DNA of 64,000 nt from Nocardia miyunensis NBRC 108239 (GTDB lineage Bacteria; Actinomycetota; Actinomycetes; Mycobacteriales; Mycobacteriaceae), in the NCBI RefSeq assembly GCF_001613065.1, contig NZ_BDBQ01000047.1, positions 62,001 to 126,000 of the forward strand, read 5' to 3'. The notes under the pieces were generated by a model. That model ran no database searches. It was not told the DNA's origin and saw only the letters and a program-made list of their open reading frames with translations. This document shows positions 17,716 through 26,360 of this stretch, piece by piece (within the stretch, counting starts at the first letter, position 1; each line of letters starts with the position of its first letter). A program made the position numbers and the translations under genes.

Positions 17716-19176
17716 TCAGCCCGCGACGTCGGCCTTCGCGGTCTTCGCGGGCAGTGTGCGGATGAGTTTGCGGTTGGTGAATCCGAACATGCCCAGTTCG
17801 GACAGTTCTCGGCCGAACCCGGATTGCTTGACACCGCCGAAGGGCAGGTCCGCCCGCGTGGACGTCGGCTCGTTGATCCACACCATTCCGCTGTCGATCT
17901 GTTCGGCGACCGCGCGTGCTCGTTCCGGGTCGCTGCTGAATACTGTCGCGCCGAGTCCGAACTTCGACCGGTTGGCCAGGTCGATCGCCTCCTGCTCGTC
18001 CGAGACGCGGTAGACCACTGCCACCGGCCCGAACAGTTCCTCGGAAAAGGCCCGCATGTCGGGGGTGACCTCGGTCAAGATCGTCGGCTCGACGAAGGCG
18101 TCCGCGACGCCCGGCGCCGGTATCTCGGGCCGACCGCCGCCGGTGACCAACCGTGCGCCCTTGGCACGGGCGTCCTGCACCTGGTCGAGCAGGTCGTCGG
18201 CGGCCTTCGCGGAGGACAGCGGGCCGAGGGTCGTCTGTGGATCGGCCGGATCGCCGGGACGCAGCGCCGCGAACCGCGCGGCCAGCGCGGCCACGAACTC
18301 GTCGTGCAGAGTGTCGGGCACGATGATGCGTTTGGCCGCTACGCAGCTCTGACCGGTATTCGCTATCCGGCCGGCGACCGCCGCATCCACCGTCTCGTCG
18401 AGGTCGTGGGCGTCGAGCACGATGAACGGGTCGCTACCGCCGAGCTCGAGCACGCATTGCTTCACATGGCGACCGGCTATTTCGGCGACCGACGCTCCGG
18501 CGGCATTGCTACCGGTCAGCGACACGCCCTGCACGGCGGGGTGCGCCAGCACATGTTCGATGTCGCTGATCTTCAGGAAGACGTTGTTGTAGACGCCCTC
18601 GGGGGTACCCGCGTCGGCGAAGATCCGCTGCATTTCCAACGCGGTCGACGCGCAACTCCTGGCGTGTTTGAGCAGAATGGTATTGCCGACGATCAGATTC
18701 GGCGCAGCGAAACGCACCACCTGGTAGAGCGGAAAGTTCCAGGGCTCGACACCCAGCAATACGCCCAGCGGCGCATTGACGATCTGTGCCTGGCCCTCCT
18801 CGACGTCGAGTGTGGTGGGTCGCAGGATTCGGGGCCCGTTCTCGCCGTAGAACTCCAGGATGCTCGCGGACAGATCGACTTCCCACTCGCTCTCCGATAT
18901 CCGCTTGCCCATCTCCTGGGTGATCAGCTGCGCGAGTTCGCTTTTGCGGTCACGCATCAATCGCGCGGCCTCGGTAATCACGCGAGCGCGCTCGTCCACC
19001 GGGACGTGGCGCCATGAGTGATAGGCGTCCTGCGCGCGTTCGAGTAGTGCGTCGAGCTGCTCGGTCTCCAGATAGGGCAGTTCGGCGAGTGTTTCTCCGG
19101 TGTACGGGTTCACCGTGGTGAACGGCTCGGCGTCGGGGCCGGATGCGCTCATGGGTTGAACGCTGGTTGATGTCAT
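17716..19176 (-). CDS. NAD(P)-dependent succinate-semialdehyde dehydrogenase-like
   Basis: 486 aa aldehyde dehydrogenase superfamily enzyme. Visible blocks are GVEPWNFPLYQVVRFAAPNL (cofactor site), SLTGSNAAGASVAE, the catalytic Glu in LELGGSDPFIVL, the catalytic Cys in NTGQSCVAAKRIIV and the C-terminal PFGGVKQSGFGRELS. The best family fit is the short NAD-dependent succinate-semialdehyde dehydrogenase group, but the substrate is not certain. The usual LLKHA(S/P)N motif reads LLKHARSCAST. The longer upstream reading is rejected because GGGAGAGG precedes ATG at 19176. It is probably the last gene of an operon with the SRPBCC and hemerythrin genes. Confidence 0.85.
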   Translation of the reverse strand: MTSTSVQPMSASGPDAEPFTTVNPYTGETLAELPYLETEQLDALLERAQDAYHSWRHVPVDERARVITEAARLMRDRKSELAQLITQEMGKRISESEWEVDLSASILEFYGENGPRILRPTTLDVEEGQAQIVNAPLGVLLGVEPWNFPLYQVVRFAAPNLIVGNTILLKHARSCASTALEMQRIFADAGTPEGVYNNVFLKISDIEHVLAHPAVQGVSLTGSNAAGASVAEIAGRHVKQCVLELGGSDPFIVLDAHDLDETVDAAVAGRIANTGQSCVAAKRIIVPDTLHDEFVAALAARFAALRPGDPADPQTTLGPLSSAKAADDLLDQVQDARAKGARLVTGGGRPEIPAPGVADAFVEPTILTEVTPDMRAFSEELFGPVAVVYRVSDEQEAIDLANRSKFGLGATVFSSDPERARAVAEQIDSGMVWINEPTSTRADLPFGGVKQSGFGRELSELGMFGFTNRKLIRTLPAKTAKADVAG

Positions 19177-19222
19177 CGTGCCTCTCCCTTTCTCGGGTGA
19201 TGGCGTGGTCCGGAGCTCGTGT

Positions 19223-19684
19223 TCAGGGGCGTGGCCGGCCGATGTCACCGCGCCAGGCCCCGGTTTCGCCTTCTCGTGATTCGATGAAGTCGCGGAACCG
19301 ATTCAGATCGCCCTTGACCCGGCGGTCCAGCACGCCGAGCTTGTCCGCGACGTTCTCCAGGAAACCCTCGGGATCGATGTCCATCTGCGCGGTCACCCGG
19401 GTGGTGGTGTCGTCGAGTCGGTGGAAGGTAATGACTCCCGCGTGCCGCGGGCCTGCTTCGGTGGTCCACGAAACGCGTTCGTCCGGGTGCTGTTCGGTGA
19501 TCCTGGCGTCGAATTCCCGTGTCGCTCCGGCTACCTCGATCGTCCAGTGGGTGTGGGTGTCGTCGCGCTGCTCGACCCGGTTCACGCCCTGCATGAACTC
19601 GGGGAACGATTCGAACTGGGTCCACTGGTTGTAGGCGGTCGTCACAGGAACATGGACGTCGACCGATTCGGTGACCGTGGTCAT
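19223..19684 (-). CDS. SRPBCC (START-like) domain protein
   Basis: 153 aa, single-domain cyclase/dehydrase-type SRPBCC fold, start after AGGAG. It begins TTVTESVDVHVPVTTAYNQW and contains QFESFPEFMQGVNRVEQ. The same motif occurs in the gas vesicle SRPBCC protein at 13044-14267, so the two are paralogues. It lies 16 bases after the hemerythrin gene and 46 before the aldehyde dehydrogenase gene. No catalytic residues are evident; ligand binding is the family's usual property. Confidence 0.8.
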   Translation of the reverse strand: MTTVTESVDVHVPVTTAYNQWTQFESFPEFMQGVNRVEQRDDTHTHWTIEVAGATREFDARITEQHPDERVSWTTEAGPRHAGVITFHRLDDTTTRVTAQMDIDPEGFLENVADKLGVLDRRVKGDLNRFRDFIESREGETGAWRGDIGRPRP

Positions 19685-19700
19685 GAGTTTCTCCTATATT

Positions 19701-20267
19701 TCAGTTGCCGGCTTTGCGGTTCCAGTCGCGGACCATGTCGCGCACCCGGTCGAAGATCGCCAGGGGCGGGCCGGCCAGCAGGTTGGCGGCTGCGCTTTCT
19801 CCGCTGCTGGGGTGCGGGCGGGTGGGTGCTATGGCCTCCGCGGCGCGCACGAGCGTGGCCAGGCGGGTGAGTTCGGTGCGGTCGCAGTGTTCGGCGAGGT
19901 GATTGAATTCCTCTTTCTCCTCGTTGCGTGCGTGCTCGATGACGTTGTGGGCGAATTCTTGGAATTTGGTGTCGAATTCGACGTTCTCCACGCCCAGTTC
20001 GTACAGGTCCGACAGGACGTGCTTGGCCTGGTTCTCCTCGGCCAGGCGGTTGTCGACGATGCCCTGATCGATGCCGGACTGACGTGCGAAGGGGTGCAGG
20101 ATCTCCTCTTCGGCGCTCTCGTGTACGGCCAGTAACCGGACCAGGTCTTCGAACGGTTCCCGCTTGGCGGTGCTCTGGATCGAGGAGACGCGGTGGAGCA
20201 GCTGCTCGATCTGAGCATGTTGTTCCAGAAGGAGATCGATGACTGTCGCGTCGGTGTCGTTTCCCAT
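19701..20267 (-). CDS. Hemerythrin-like HHE cation-binding protein
   Basis: 188 aa. Di-iron ligands of the HHE family are visible in order: EQHAQIEQLLHRV, AVHESAEEEILHPF, then NVIEHARNEEKEEFNHLAEH. The C-terminal 40 residues are a low-complexity linker plus FDRVRDMVRDWNRK. It may bind O2 or NO, or sense oxidative stress. ATG at 20267 is chosen for its AAAGGA site; an in-frame upstream ATG has none. It heads the hemerythrin, SRPBCC, aldehyde dehydrogenase gene group. Confidence 0.85.
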   Translation of the reverse strand: MGNDTDATVIDLLLEQHAQIEQLLHRVSSIQSTAKREPFEDLVRLLAVHESAEEEILHPFARQSGIDQGIVDNRLAEENQAKHVLSDLYELGVENVEFDTKFQEFAHNVIEHARNEEKEEFNHLAEHCDRTELTRLATLVRAAEAIAPTRPHPSSGESAAANLLAGPPLAIFDRVRDMVRDWNRKAGN

Positions 20268-20390
20268 TTGATTCCTTTCTCGTCTCAGCGGCTGAGTCCT
20301 TGCACAACGGCTCACCGTGCCCGGTGTCGAAGCTGAATCGGGCACGGCGACAACGGAATTGGGGGACCTGACCGCGGTCAGGGCTCCTGG

Positions 20391-20717
20391 TCAGTCCCGG
20401 CCCAGGGCGTGGGCGAGTTGGGACTTGTTCATCTTCGAGCGGCCTTCGATCTTGCGTTGGCGCGCTTCGTTGTACAGCTGGTCGTAGGTGGGTCCCTGTG
20501 CTCCGGAGTGGGATCGCTGCCCGCCGCGCCGCTGCGGTGAGATGTCCTTGACCGTGGTGCGGCTGGCGGTGCGTGTTTGTCCGGATTGGGCGCGGTTCTT
20601 GTTCACTGTGCGTGCGGCGATCTCTTTCGCGCGTCGGGTGCTGGTTCCTCGGGATTTCTCCGATTCGAGGATGTGCTGGTATTCGCGTTCCTGTTTGTCG
20701 GTCCACGCCTGGGGCAT
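20391..20717 (-). CDS. DUF7218-like small basic protein ('plasmid stabilization' type)
   Basis: 108 aa, strongly basic. It has PQAWTDKQEREYQHILES near the N-terminus, KEIAARTVNKNR in the middle, and a C-terminal Rho-termination-factor-like helix pair ending KMNKSQLAHALGRD. Proteins of this type are widespread in actinomycetes and proteobacteria and are usually labelled plasmid stabilization protein; that name is not evidence of function. Start ATG at 20717 follows AGGAGG. A SigB-type promoter-like element lies at 20777-20801. A stress-related nucleic-acid-binding role is possible. Confidence 0.75.
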   Translation of the reverse strand: MPQAWTDKQEREYQHILESEKSRGTSTRRAKEIAARTVNKNRAQSGQTRTASRTTVKDISPQRRGGQRSHSGAQGPTYDQLYNEARQRKIEGRSKMNKSQLAHALGRD

Positions 20718-20776
20718 GACGTACCTCCTCACATAGCGGGGCCCGTGGTTCGGGCCTGCCCGGAACTAGGGCCGCG

Positions 20777-20801
20777 ATACCCGCTCACCGTCGATCGACA
20801 C
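20777..20801 (-). promoter_or_regulatory. SigB/SigF-type promoter candidate for the DUF7218-like gene
   Basis: On the minus strand GTGT is followed by a 15-base spacer and GGGTAT. The -10 lies about 60 bases before ATG 20717. The -35 departs from the GTTT consensus at one position. Confidence 0.5.
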
Positions 20802-20986
20802 ATCCCGGCGGGGGCGAATTACCGGGCATGGTGCGTCGACGTAACGAAACGGGACGGTTCTTGTGCGCCGAGCGCGTCGACCGACTCCGGATAGGTCGCC
20901 TCCACCGGCTGACGATTCCGGGACACGTCGTTTGTCGTCGACTGCCGCACTGCCGCCGCACGGGTGATTCGGCGGCGGACGGCGTC

Positions 20987-21011
20987 GATTGAAGTGGGAA
21001 CGCCCGGGTAC
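20987..21011 (+). promoter_or_regulatory. SigB/SigF-type promoter candidate for the DHA2 exporter
   Basis: GATT, 15-base spacer, GGGTAC, about 115 bases upstream of the GTG at 21126. Confidence 0.45.
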
Positions 21012-21125
21012 GCGCCGGGCGGGCGAACACGAGACGGTATGGCGCGATAGCCCGGACGACCGCTGACCGGCGCTACGAGCGTCGGCGCGCTGCCGGCCGA
21101 CCGAGAACGCGAAAGGAATGGTGAG

Positions 21126-22703
21126 GTGACACAACAGCGACGAGGAGACACGAGCGGGCAGATCGAGAGTCCCGCGCCGCGGTCCGCGGAAAGCCCATCG
21201 TGGTGGCCGCTGGCGGCGATCTGCGCGGGCATCGGCATGCTTCTCATCGACGTCACCGTCGTCAATGTCGCGATGCCCGCCATTCAGTCGGATCTCGGTG
21301 CGGATTTCGATGCCCTGCAGTGGGTGATCGATGCCTACACGCTGGGTGTGGCGACGCTGCTGCTGACCTTCGGCACGCTGGGCGATCGGATCGGACGACG
21401 CAAGGTGTTCATGGCGGGCCTGCTCGTGTTCACCGCGGCGTCGCTGGCCTGCGGCCTCGCCCCGAATGTGTTGTTTCTCAACGTCTCTCGGCTCGTACAG
21501 GGGGTGGGCGGCTCGGTCATGTTCGCGACCTCGCTGGCGATCCTCGGGGCTACCTATCGCGGTAAGGCCAGGGGGACCGCGTTCGGCGTGTGGGGAGCTA
21601 CCGCCGGGGCCGCGGTCGCGGTCGGCCCGGTGGTGAGCGGCGTGCTGGTGACGGGGCTCTCGTGGCGTTGGATCTTCTTCATCAACGTGCCGATCGGCGT
21701 ACTGGCGGCCGTCATCACGTGGTGGAAGGTCGGCGAGTCGGCCGATCCGCAGGCCCACCGGATAGACATCCCCGGCGTGCTGACTTTCAGTGCGGCACTG
21801 GGCCTTCTGGTCTTCGCGCTGATTCGCGGCACCGATTGGGGCTGGGGGAGCGGGTCGATCGTCGCCGTGCTCGTGGGTGCGCTGATCCTCGCTGTCGCGT
21901 TCGTGGTGATCGAACTGCGGATGGCGTACCCGATGCTCGACCTGTCGCTGTTCACCCGGCCCTCGTTCACCGGCGCGCAGGTGGCGGCATTCACTGTCTC
22001 GGCGTCGTTGTTCGCGATGCTGCTGTACCTGACGTTCTATCTGCAGAATGTGCTGGGATACAGCGCGCTGGGAGCCGGTCTGCGGATGATCGCGCTGAGC
22101 GTCTCGACGCTGCTGATCGCACCGGCCGCGGGCAAACTGGCCGGACGGATTCCCTACCGCTGGCTGATCTCGACGGCGTTGGCGGTCGCGGGAATCGGCC
22201 TGTTGCTGATGCGGCTGGTGCACGTCGGATCCGGTTGGACCGCACTGCTCGCCGGGCTCATCGTCGCCGGTCTCGGGGCGGGCGCGGTCAATCCGCCGCT
22301 GGCCTCGCTCGCGGTCGGCGTGGTGGAACCCGCTCGATCCGGGATGGCTTCCGGCGTCAACAACACGTTCCGGCAGGTCGGTATCGCCGCCGGTATCGCG
22401 GCCTACGGCGCGATCCTGCAGGCTCACGTGCGGGGACGGTTGGACGACGTGGTCGGAACGCGGTTGCCGCCGGGTGCGATGCAGGGACTCACCAAGGCGA
22501 TCGCATCCGGCCGCGTCCGCGAGGCCTCCGGTCAGGCGCCCCCGGCAGTTCGGCCGAAACTCGTCGCCGCGGGGCTCGAGTCCTATGTCTCCGGACTGGA
22601 CCTCCTGCTGCTCATCGCCGCGGTCGTCGCGTTCATCGGCGCGGTCCTGGCCGCCGTGCTCATCCGCACCGACGACATCGGCGTGGCGGGCGGGCAGGAC
22701 TGA
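21126..22703 (+). CDS. DHA2 (EmrB/QacA) family MFS exporter
   Basis: 525 aa, GTG start. The hydrophobicity pattern fits 14 transmembrane helices. Motif D1-type DVTVVNVAMPAIQSDLG lies in helix 1, motif A is GDRIGRRKVFMAGL, and motif C-like GPVVSGVLV is in helix 5. A central loop separates the two halves. The C-terminal region (about 440-480) is an external loop before the last helix, as in QacA relatives. It is a likely drug or antiseptic efflux pump. No dedicated TetR gene is adjacent, and a SigB-type promoter upstream suggests stress control. Confidence 0.85.
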   Translation: MTQQRRGDTSGQIESPAPRSAESPSWWPLAAICAGIGMLLIDVTVVNVAMPAIQSDLGADFDALQWVIDAYTLGVATLLLTFGTLGDRIGRRKVFMAGLLVFTAASLACGLAPNVLFLNVSRLVQGVGGSVMFATSLAILGATYRGKARGTAFGVWGATAGAAVAVGPVVSGVLVTGLSWRWIFFINVPIGVLAAVITWWKVGESADPQAHRIDIPGVLTFSAALGLLVFALIRGTDWGWGSGSIVAVLVGALILAVAFVVIELRMAYPMLDLSLFTRPSFTGAQVAAFTVSASLFAMLLYLTFYLQNVLGYSALGAGLRMIALSVSTLLIAPAAGKLAGRIPYRWLISTALAVAGIGLLLMRLVHVGSGWTALLAGLIVAGLGAGAVNPPLASLAVGVVEPARSGMASGVNNTFRQVGIAAGIAAYGAILQAHVRGRLDDVVGTRLPPGAMQGLTKAIASGRVREASGQAPPAVRPKLVAAGLESYVSGLDLLLLIAAVVAFIGAVLAAVLIRTDDIGVAGGQD

Positions 22704-22751
22704 GTTACCCGGATTTGCGTTGCGGGAGAGCGGGATAGGCTGATCCCCTCA

Positions 22752-23216
22752 TCAGCGTTGTGTGGTTCCCCCGCCGCTGTCGCGGGTTTCGATAGCTTTC
22801 ACGGTTTTGTCGAGGGCTTGTTTCAGGACGCGCTTACCGACGGTCCCGACCACGACGCCGAGGACGCGTCCCTTGAGGTTCTTGCCCTCGCGCACCACGA
22901 CGACATCCACGTCGGTCTTCCCGTCGGTTCGGCGTGTGAAGGTGTAGGTGTGACCCGAGTGGCCGCCCCATATGTTCGAATCGGTGGTCGTCATGACGAC
23001 GCGGTTGGGGTTCGACCAGTCGTAGTGCAGGCGTTCCCAGATGCCGCGTGAGCCCTCCGTGACGTCGGCATCTCGCTCGCCGCGGTCATGCACCTCGAGG
23101 TAGTTGTCGGCGCTGTTGCCGAATAATTCCGAGCGGCCCGGCCCGAAATCGGTCAGCGCCGCCACGAACTGCTCCGGTGTCGAGGTCGTGGTCTCCTTGA
23201 AGTGGATGGTGGACAT
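22752..23216 (-). CDS. SRPBCC-fold protein of unknown ligand
   Basis: 154 aa. It starts MSTIHFKETTTSTPEQFVAA after AAAGGAGCAACG. The middle carries IWERLHYDWSNPNRVVMTTT and HTYTFTRRTDGKTDVDVVVV, a START-like cyclase pattern. The C-terminal VLGVVVGTVGKRVLKQALDK is an amphipathic helix. It converges with the DHA2 gene. It is only distantly related to the SRPBCC protein at 19223. Function unknown. Confidence 0.75.
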   Translation of the reverse strand: MSTIHFKETTTSTPEQFVAALTDFGPGRSELFGNSADNYLEVHDRGERDADVTEGSRGIWERLHYDWSNPNRVVMTTTDSNIWGGHSGHTYTFTRRTDGKTDVDVVVVREGKNLKGRVLGVVVGTVGKRVLKQALDKTVKAIETRDSGGGTTQR

Positions 23217-23664
23217 CGTTGCTCCTTTGCCTTGGACGGTAACTCCCCGAGGGGGTGACGGGCAGGTGGGAGCTATCCGAACGCGGCCCTCCTCGGGTAT
23301 CAGCGCGTGCGTGGTGTTCCTATTCGAAAAGCATGAGCTTCGGCACCCGCTGACGCAAGGACGCCGATGCTTCGATTCAGGGCATGTCGCGGCCGTGGGC
23401 GTGGCTGAGCAGTGACGAGTTGCTGTGCTGTGGACAAGGTTTGAATCTTTCCAGTTGGCCCAATGCGTTGACATCAGTGAGTGATCATCGTCAGGATGAA
23501 AGAGCCGCGATTGTTGTCCTGACAGTTGCCGGCGAGTACGTGGTTGTCGACAGTTCTCGCCGAGAGGCTGAGATCGTTCGGCAGCGCTCGAGGATTCGGC
23601 GGACGCAGCGCATTCCGCGTCCGATATCGCAGTTCGGACGAGACCTACCGATGTGGAGGTTTAG
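23217..23664. other. Gene-free spacer, no clear signals
   Basis: 448 bases. TTGACA at 23468-23473 lacks a matching -10. GGGTAT at 23295-23300 lacks a -35 at 15 bases. Open frames here have no family features. It presumably holds promoters for the two divergent flanking genes. Confidence 0.35.
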
Positions 23665-23889
23665 ATGTCTGATCGCAATCGGAGCAGGAAATCCGGCCAG
23701 ATGGCCGGAAAGGCCAAAAAAGGCGCGAAAAGCCAGGGCCAGCGTATCGAGCGCGATTCAGATCGCATGATCGACGACCAGCGGCGGGATATGGACGAGC
23801 TGGTCGGCGGGATGAAGCGTGAGGGGAAGCAGCCACGGTCCGACATGAAGGACCGGGATTCGAACAAGGAGAGGCTGCAGCGCCAGTAG
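23665..23889 (+). CDS. Small highly charged protein of unknown function
   Basis: 74 aa. Composition is dominated by Lys, Arg, Asp, Glu, Gln and Ser, with no hydrophobic core (GKAKKGAKSQGQRIERDSDR). It resembles hydrophilin- or CsbD-like stress proteins in composition but lacks their motif. ATG follows GGAGG at a short spacing. A strong terminator hairpin starts 10 bases after the stop, which supports it being expressed. No function is assigned. Confidence 0.6.
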   Translation: MSDRNRSRKSGQMAGKAKKGAKSQGQRIERDSDRMIDDQRRDMDELVGGMKREGKQPRSDMKDRDSNKERLQRQ

Positions 23890-23898
23890 CCGACTTCT

Positions 23899-23932
23899 GG
23901 TGACCCGCGGATCAGTGTGTCCGCGGGTCACC
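23899..23932 (+). terminator. Perfect 13-bp hairpin terminator
   Basis: GGTGACCCGCGGA and TCCGCGGGTCACC flank an 8-base loop, just after the small charged gene. There is no T-run, as is common for actinobacterial terminators. Confidence 0.75.
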
Positions 23933-23956
23933 CCATGTTCGGTCGAGGAGGCCCGT

Positions 23957-24700
23957 ATGCCGATAACTTTTCCGAGTGAGTCGCAGGAGTATCGCGAAGC
24001 GCGCGACGTGCTGCTTCGACAGGAGGTCGACCTCCGGCGGCGGATGGAAGCCGTTGCGGCGCAACGCAGATCGTTACCACCCGGCAGCGAGGTGCCGGAA
24101 GATTACGTGTTCGACCGAATCGGTGACGACGGCGCCGTCACGACGGTGCGGATGTCCGAGCTGTTCGGCGACAGCGACACGCTGATGCTTTATCACTACA
24201 TGTTTCCGCGTCACCCGGAGGATCATCGGCCGAGGCCGACGAAGGGAATCTTCTCGGAATTGCCCACCGGCGAAGGACCGTGTCCGTCGTGCACCGCGCT
24301 GATCGATATGTGGGACGCCACGAGACCCCATTTCGACGGTTCGGACAGCAATTTGGCGATCGTGGCGAAGGCTCCGATCGAGCGGGTCGCGGCGTTCGCG
24401 CAGGCGCGGGGGTGGCGAAACACCCCGGTGCTGTCGGCGGCGAACAGCAATTTCCGTCGTGACTACGGCGGCGACGGTGCGGACGGCTCGCCCGCACCGA
24501 TGCTGACCGTTTTCAAGCTCTGGCCCGACGGCAGGATACGACTGCACTGGGCCAGCGAACTCATCTTGGTTCCAACCGATGATCCGGGCCAGGACTCGGC
24601 GCACCCGGACACGGTGGAGCCGCTGTGGACGTTGTTCGATCTGGCCACGATGCCCCGGTTCCGGCGATGGCGGGCTCGACGCCTGCCCGCGAACTGGTGA
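23957..24700 (+). CDS. DUF899 family thioredoxin-fold protein
   Basis: 247 aa. It begins ITFPSESQEYREARDVLLRQ. The DUF899 signature LMLYHYMFPR is at about 80, and GEGPCPSCTALIDMWD gives a CPSC (CxxC) motif at about 110. The ending LWTLFDLATMPRFRRW is also typical. The family has a thioredoxin-like fold but no proven reaction. Start ATG at 23957 follows GAGGAGG. It lies directly upstream of the ThDP enzyme gene. Confidence 0.82.
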   Translation: MPITFPSESQEYREARDVLLRQEVDLRRRMEAVAAQRRSLPPGSEVPEDYVFDRIGDDGAVTTVRMSELFGDSDTLMLYHYMFPRHPEDHRPRPTKGIFSELPTGEGPCPSCTALIDMWDATRPHFDGSDSNLAIVAKAPIERVAAFAQARGWRNTPVLSAANSNFRRDYGGDGADGSPAPMLTVFKLWPDGRIRLHWASELILVPTDDPGQDSAHPDTVEPLWTLFDLATMPRFRRWRARRLPANW

Positions 24701-24735
24701 GGATGCCGACCGACGAAGGAGCTGACCGATTCATC

Positions 24736-26346
24736 ATGACCGAGAAATCGTCCGTACAGACCGTCACATACGATTTGCTGAGATCGCTGCGCCTGACAAC
24801 GGTTTTCGGTAATCCGGGTTCGACCGAGGAGACATTCCTCAAGAACTTCCCGGATGATTTCACCTACATATTGGGGTTGCAGGAAGCATCGGTCATCGCG
24901 ATGGCCGATGCCTTCGCCCAGACCACCCGGCGGCCCGCACTGGTGAATCTGCATTCGTCGGCGGGGCTGGGCAACAGCATCGGTAACCTGGTCGCGGCCT
25001 ATCACGGGCATACCCCGTTGATCGTCCTGGCCGGACAACAGCACCGCGAATTGTTGATCGGCGACCCATACTTGAGTAACCGCGACGCGGTGCAGATGCC
25101 GAGGCCGTGGGTGAAGTGGTCCTACGAGCCCGCACGCGCCGAGGCGGTTCCCGAAGCGTTCATGCGCGCCTACGCGATGGCGGTGCAGCCTCCCGCCGGA
25201 CCGGTGTTCTTGTCCGTCCCGCTCGACGACTGGGATCAGCCGCTGGCGGGACCCGCCGTGCTGCGCGATGTCAGCACGACTGTTGCGCCCGACCCGGAGC
25301 GTCTGCGGCACTTCGCCGAGCGCATCACGATGAGTCGGCGACCGGCGCTGATCCTGGGACCGGACGTGGACCGCGCCCGCGGATGGGACGCGGGCATCGC
25401 GTTGGCGGAGAAATTGCGGGCCGCGGTGTACTGCCCGCCGCTTCCGGATCGCGCCTCCTTCCCCGAGGAACACCCGTTCTTCCAGGGGTCGGTCGGCATG
25501 TCGGTCAAGGCCATCGGCGAGCGGCTCGCCGGGCACGATCTGGTCGTGGTGATCGGGGCCGAGGTCTTCCGCTACTACCCCTACGTGCCCGGCGAAATCC
25601 TTTCCGCCGGAACCGAGTTGCTGCAGATCACCGACGACCCCGCGGTTGCCGCGGCCGCCCGTGTCGGTGACAGCCTCCTCGGTGATGCGCGATTGTCGAT
25701 CGAGCTGCTCACCGGGCTGGTCGGCGACGGGGCAGGACGTGAGTCGCCCCAGCCCCTGCGGCGTCCCCGGACGCTGCCGCGAACTCCGAACAGCCCGCCG
25801 ACGCCCGCGGAGGTCTACGCGGCGCTGAGCGAAGTCCGGCCGGAGCACGCGGTCTTCGTCAACGAGTCGACCTCGACCATGTCCCAGCACTCCGAATGGC
25901 TGCCCGCACTCGAGCCGGATTCGATGTTCGCGACCGCGAGCGGCGGTATCGGCTGGGCCGCACCGGCCGCGGTCGGCGTCGCGCTGGGCGACCGCGACCA
26001 GGGTGTCACGCGTCCGGTGATCGCTCTGATCGGGGACGGGTCCTTCCAGTACTCGGTGCAGTCGCTGTGGACCGCGGTGCAGCACGAGGTGCCCATCGTG
26101 TACGTCGTGATGCGCAATCACGAGTACTCCATCCTCAAATCCTTCGCCGATCTGGAACACACGCCGGGCGTGCCCGGCCTCGACCTCCCTGGCCTCGATA
26201 TCGCCTCTGTGGCAAGAGGATTGGGCTGCCACGCCGTGGATGTCACCGCCACCGGAGATCTCGAGAAGGAATTCCGGCTCGCGCTGGAGTCCAGACTGAC
26301 CACGGTCATCGTGGTGACCACCCAACCGGAGAAGGCCGCACTCTGA
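24736..26346 (+). CDS. mdlC: Benzoylformate decarboxylase-like ThDP enzyme
   Basis: 536 aa thiamine-diphosphate decarboxylase expected to convert an aryl 2-oxoacid (benzoylformate) to aldehyde and CO2. Reading along Pseudomonas MdlC, Ser29, Glu50 and His73 match active-site Ser26, Glu47 and His70. The ThDP/Mg motif is GDGSFQYSV up to MRN. The second active-site His (281 in MdlC, FRYHQY) is Tyr281 here (FRYYPY), so specificity may differ. ATG 24736 gives the family N-terminus; GAAGGAG is 14 bases upstream, and ATG 24703 is an alternative. It is followed 14 bases later by a cupin gene, suggesting an operon. Confidence 0.85.
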   Translation: MTEKSSVQTVTYDLLRSLRLTTVFGNPGSTEETFLKNFPDDFTYILGLQEASVIAMADAFAQTTRRPALVNLHSSAGLGNSIGNLVAAYHGHTPLIVLAGQQHRELLIGDPYLSNRDAVQMPRPWVKWSYEPARAEAVPEAFMRAYAMAVQPPAGPVFLSVPLDDWDQPLAGPAVLRDVSTTVAPDPERLRHFAERITMSRRPALILGPDVDRARGWDAGIALAEKLRAAVYCPPLPDRASFPEEHPFFQGSVGMSVKAIGERLAGHDLVVVIGAEVFRYYPYVPGEILSAGTELLQITDDPAVAAAARVGDSLLGDARLSIELLTGLVGDGAGRESPQPLRRPRTLPRTPNSPPTPAEVYAALSEVRPEHAVFVNESTSTMSQHSEWLPALEPDSMFATASGGIGWAAPAAVGVALGDRDQGVTRPVIALIGDGSFQYSVQSLWTAVQHEVPIVYVVMRNHEYSILKSFADLEHTPGVPGLDLPGLDIASVARGLGCHAVDVTATGDLEKEFRLALESRLTTVIVVTTQPEKAAL

Positions 26347-26360
26347 GCGAGGAGCCCGGC

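Larger units (their letters stand above)
20718..21125. other. Divergent promoter region between DUF7218-like and DHA2 genes
   Basis: 408 bases with no supported gene. It holds two outward-facing GNNT-N15-GGGTA elements, at 20777-20801 (minus) and 20987-21011 (plus), listed separately. No strong hairpin is seen. Confidence 0.5.

Noticed and set aside
20391..20717. Toxin-antitoxin component ('plasmid stabilization protein')
   Set aside because: The label is historical; the protein lacks ParE/RelE features and has no partner gene, so it was not called a toxin-antitoxin system.
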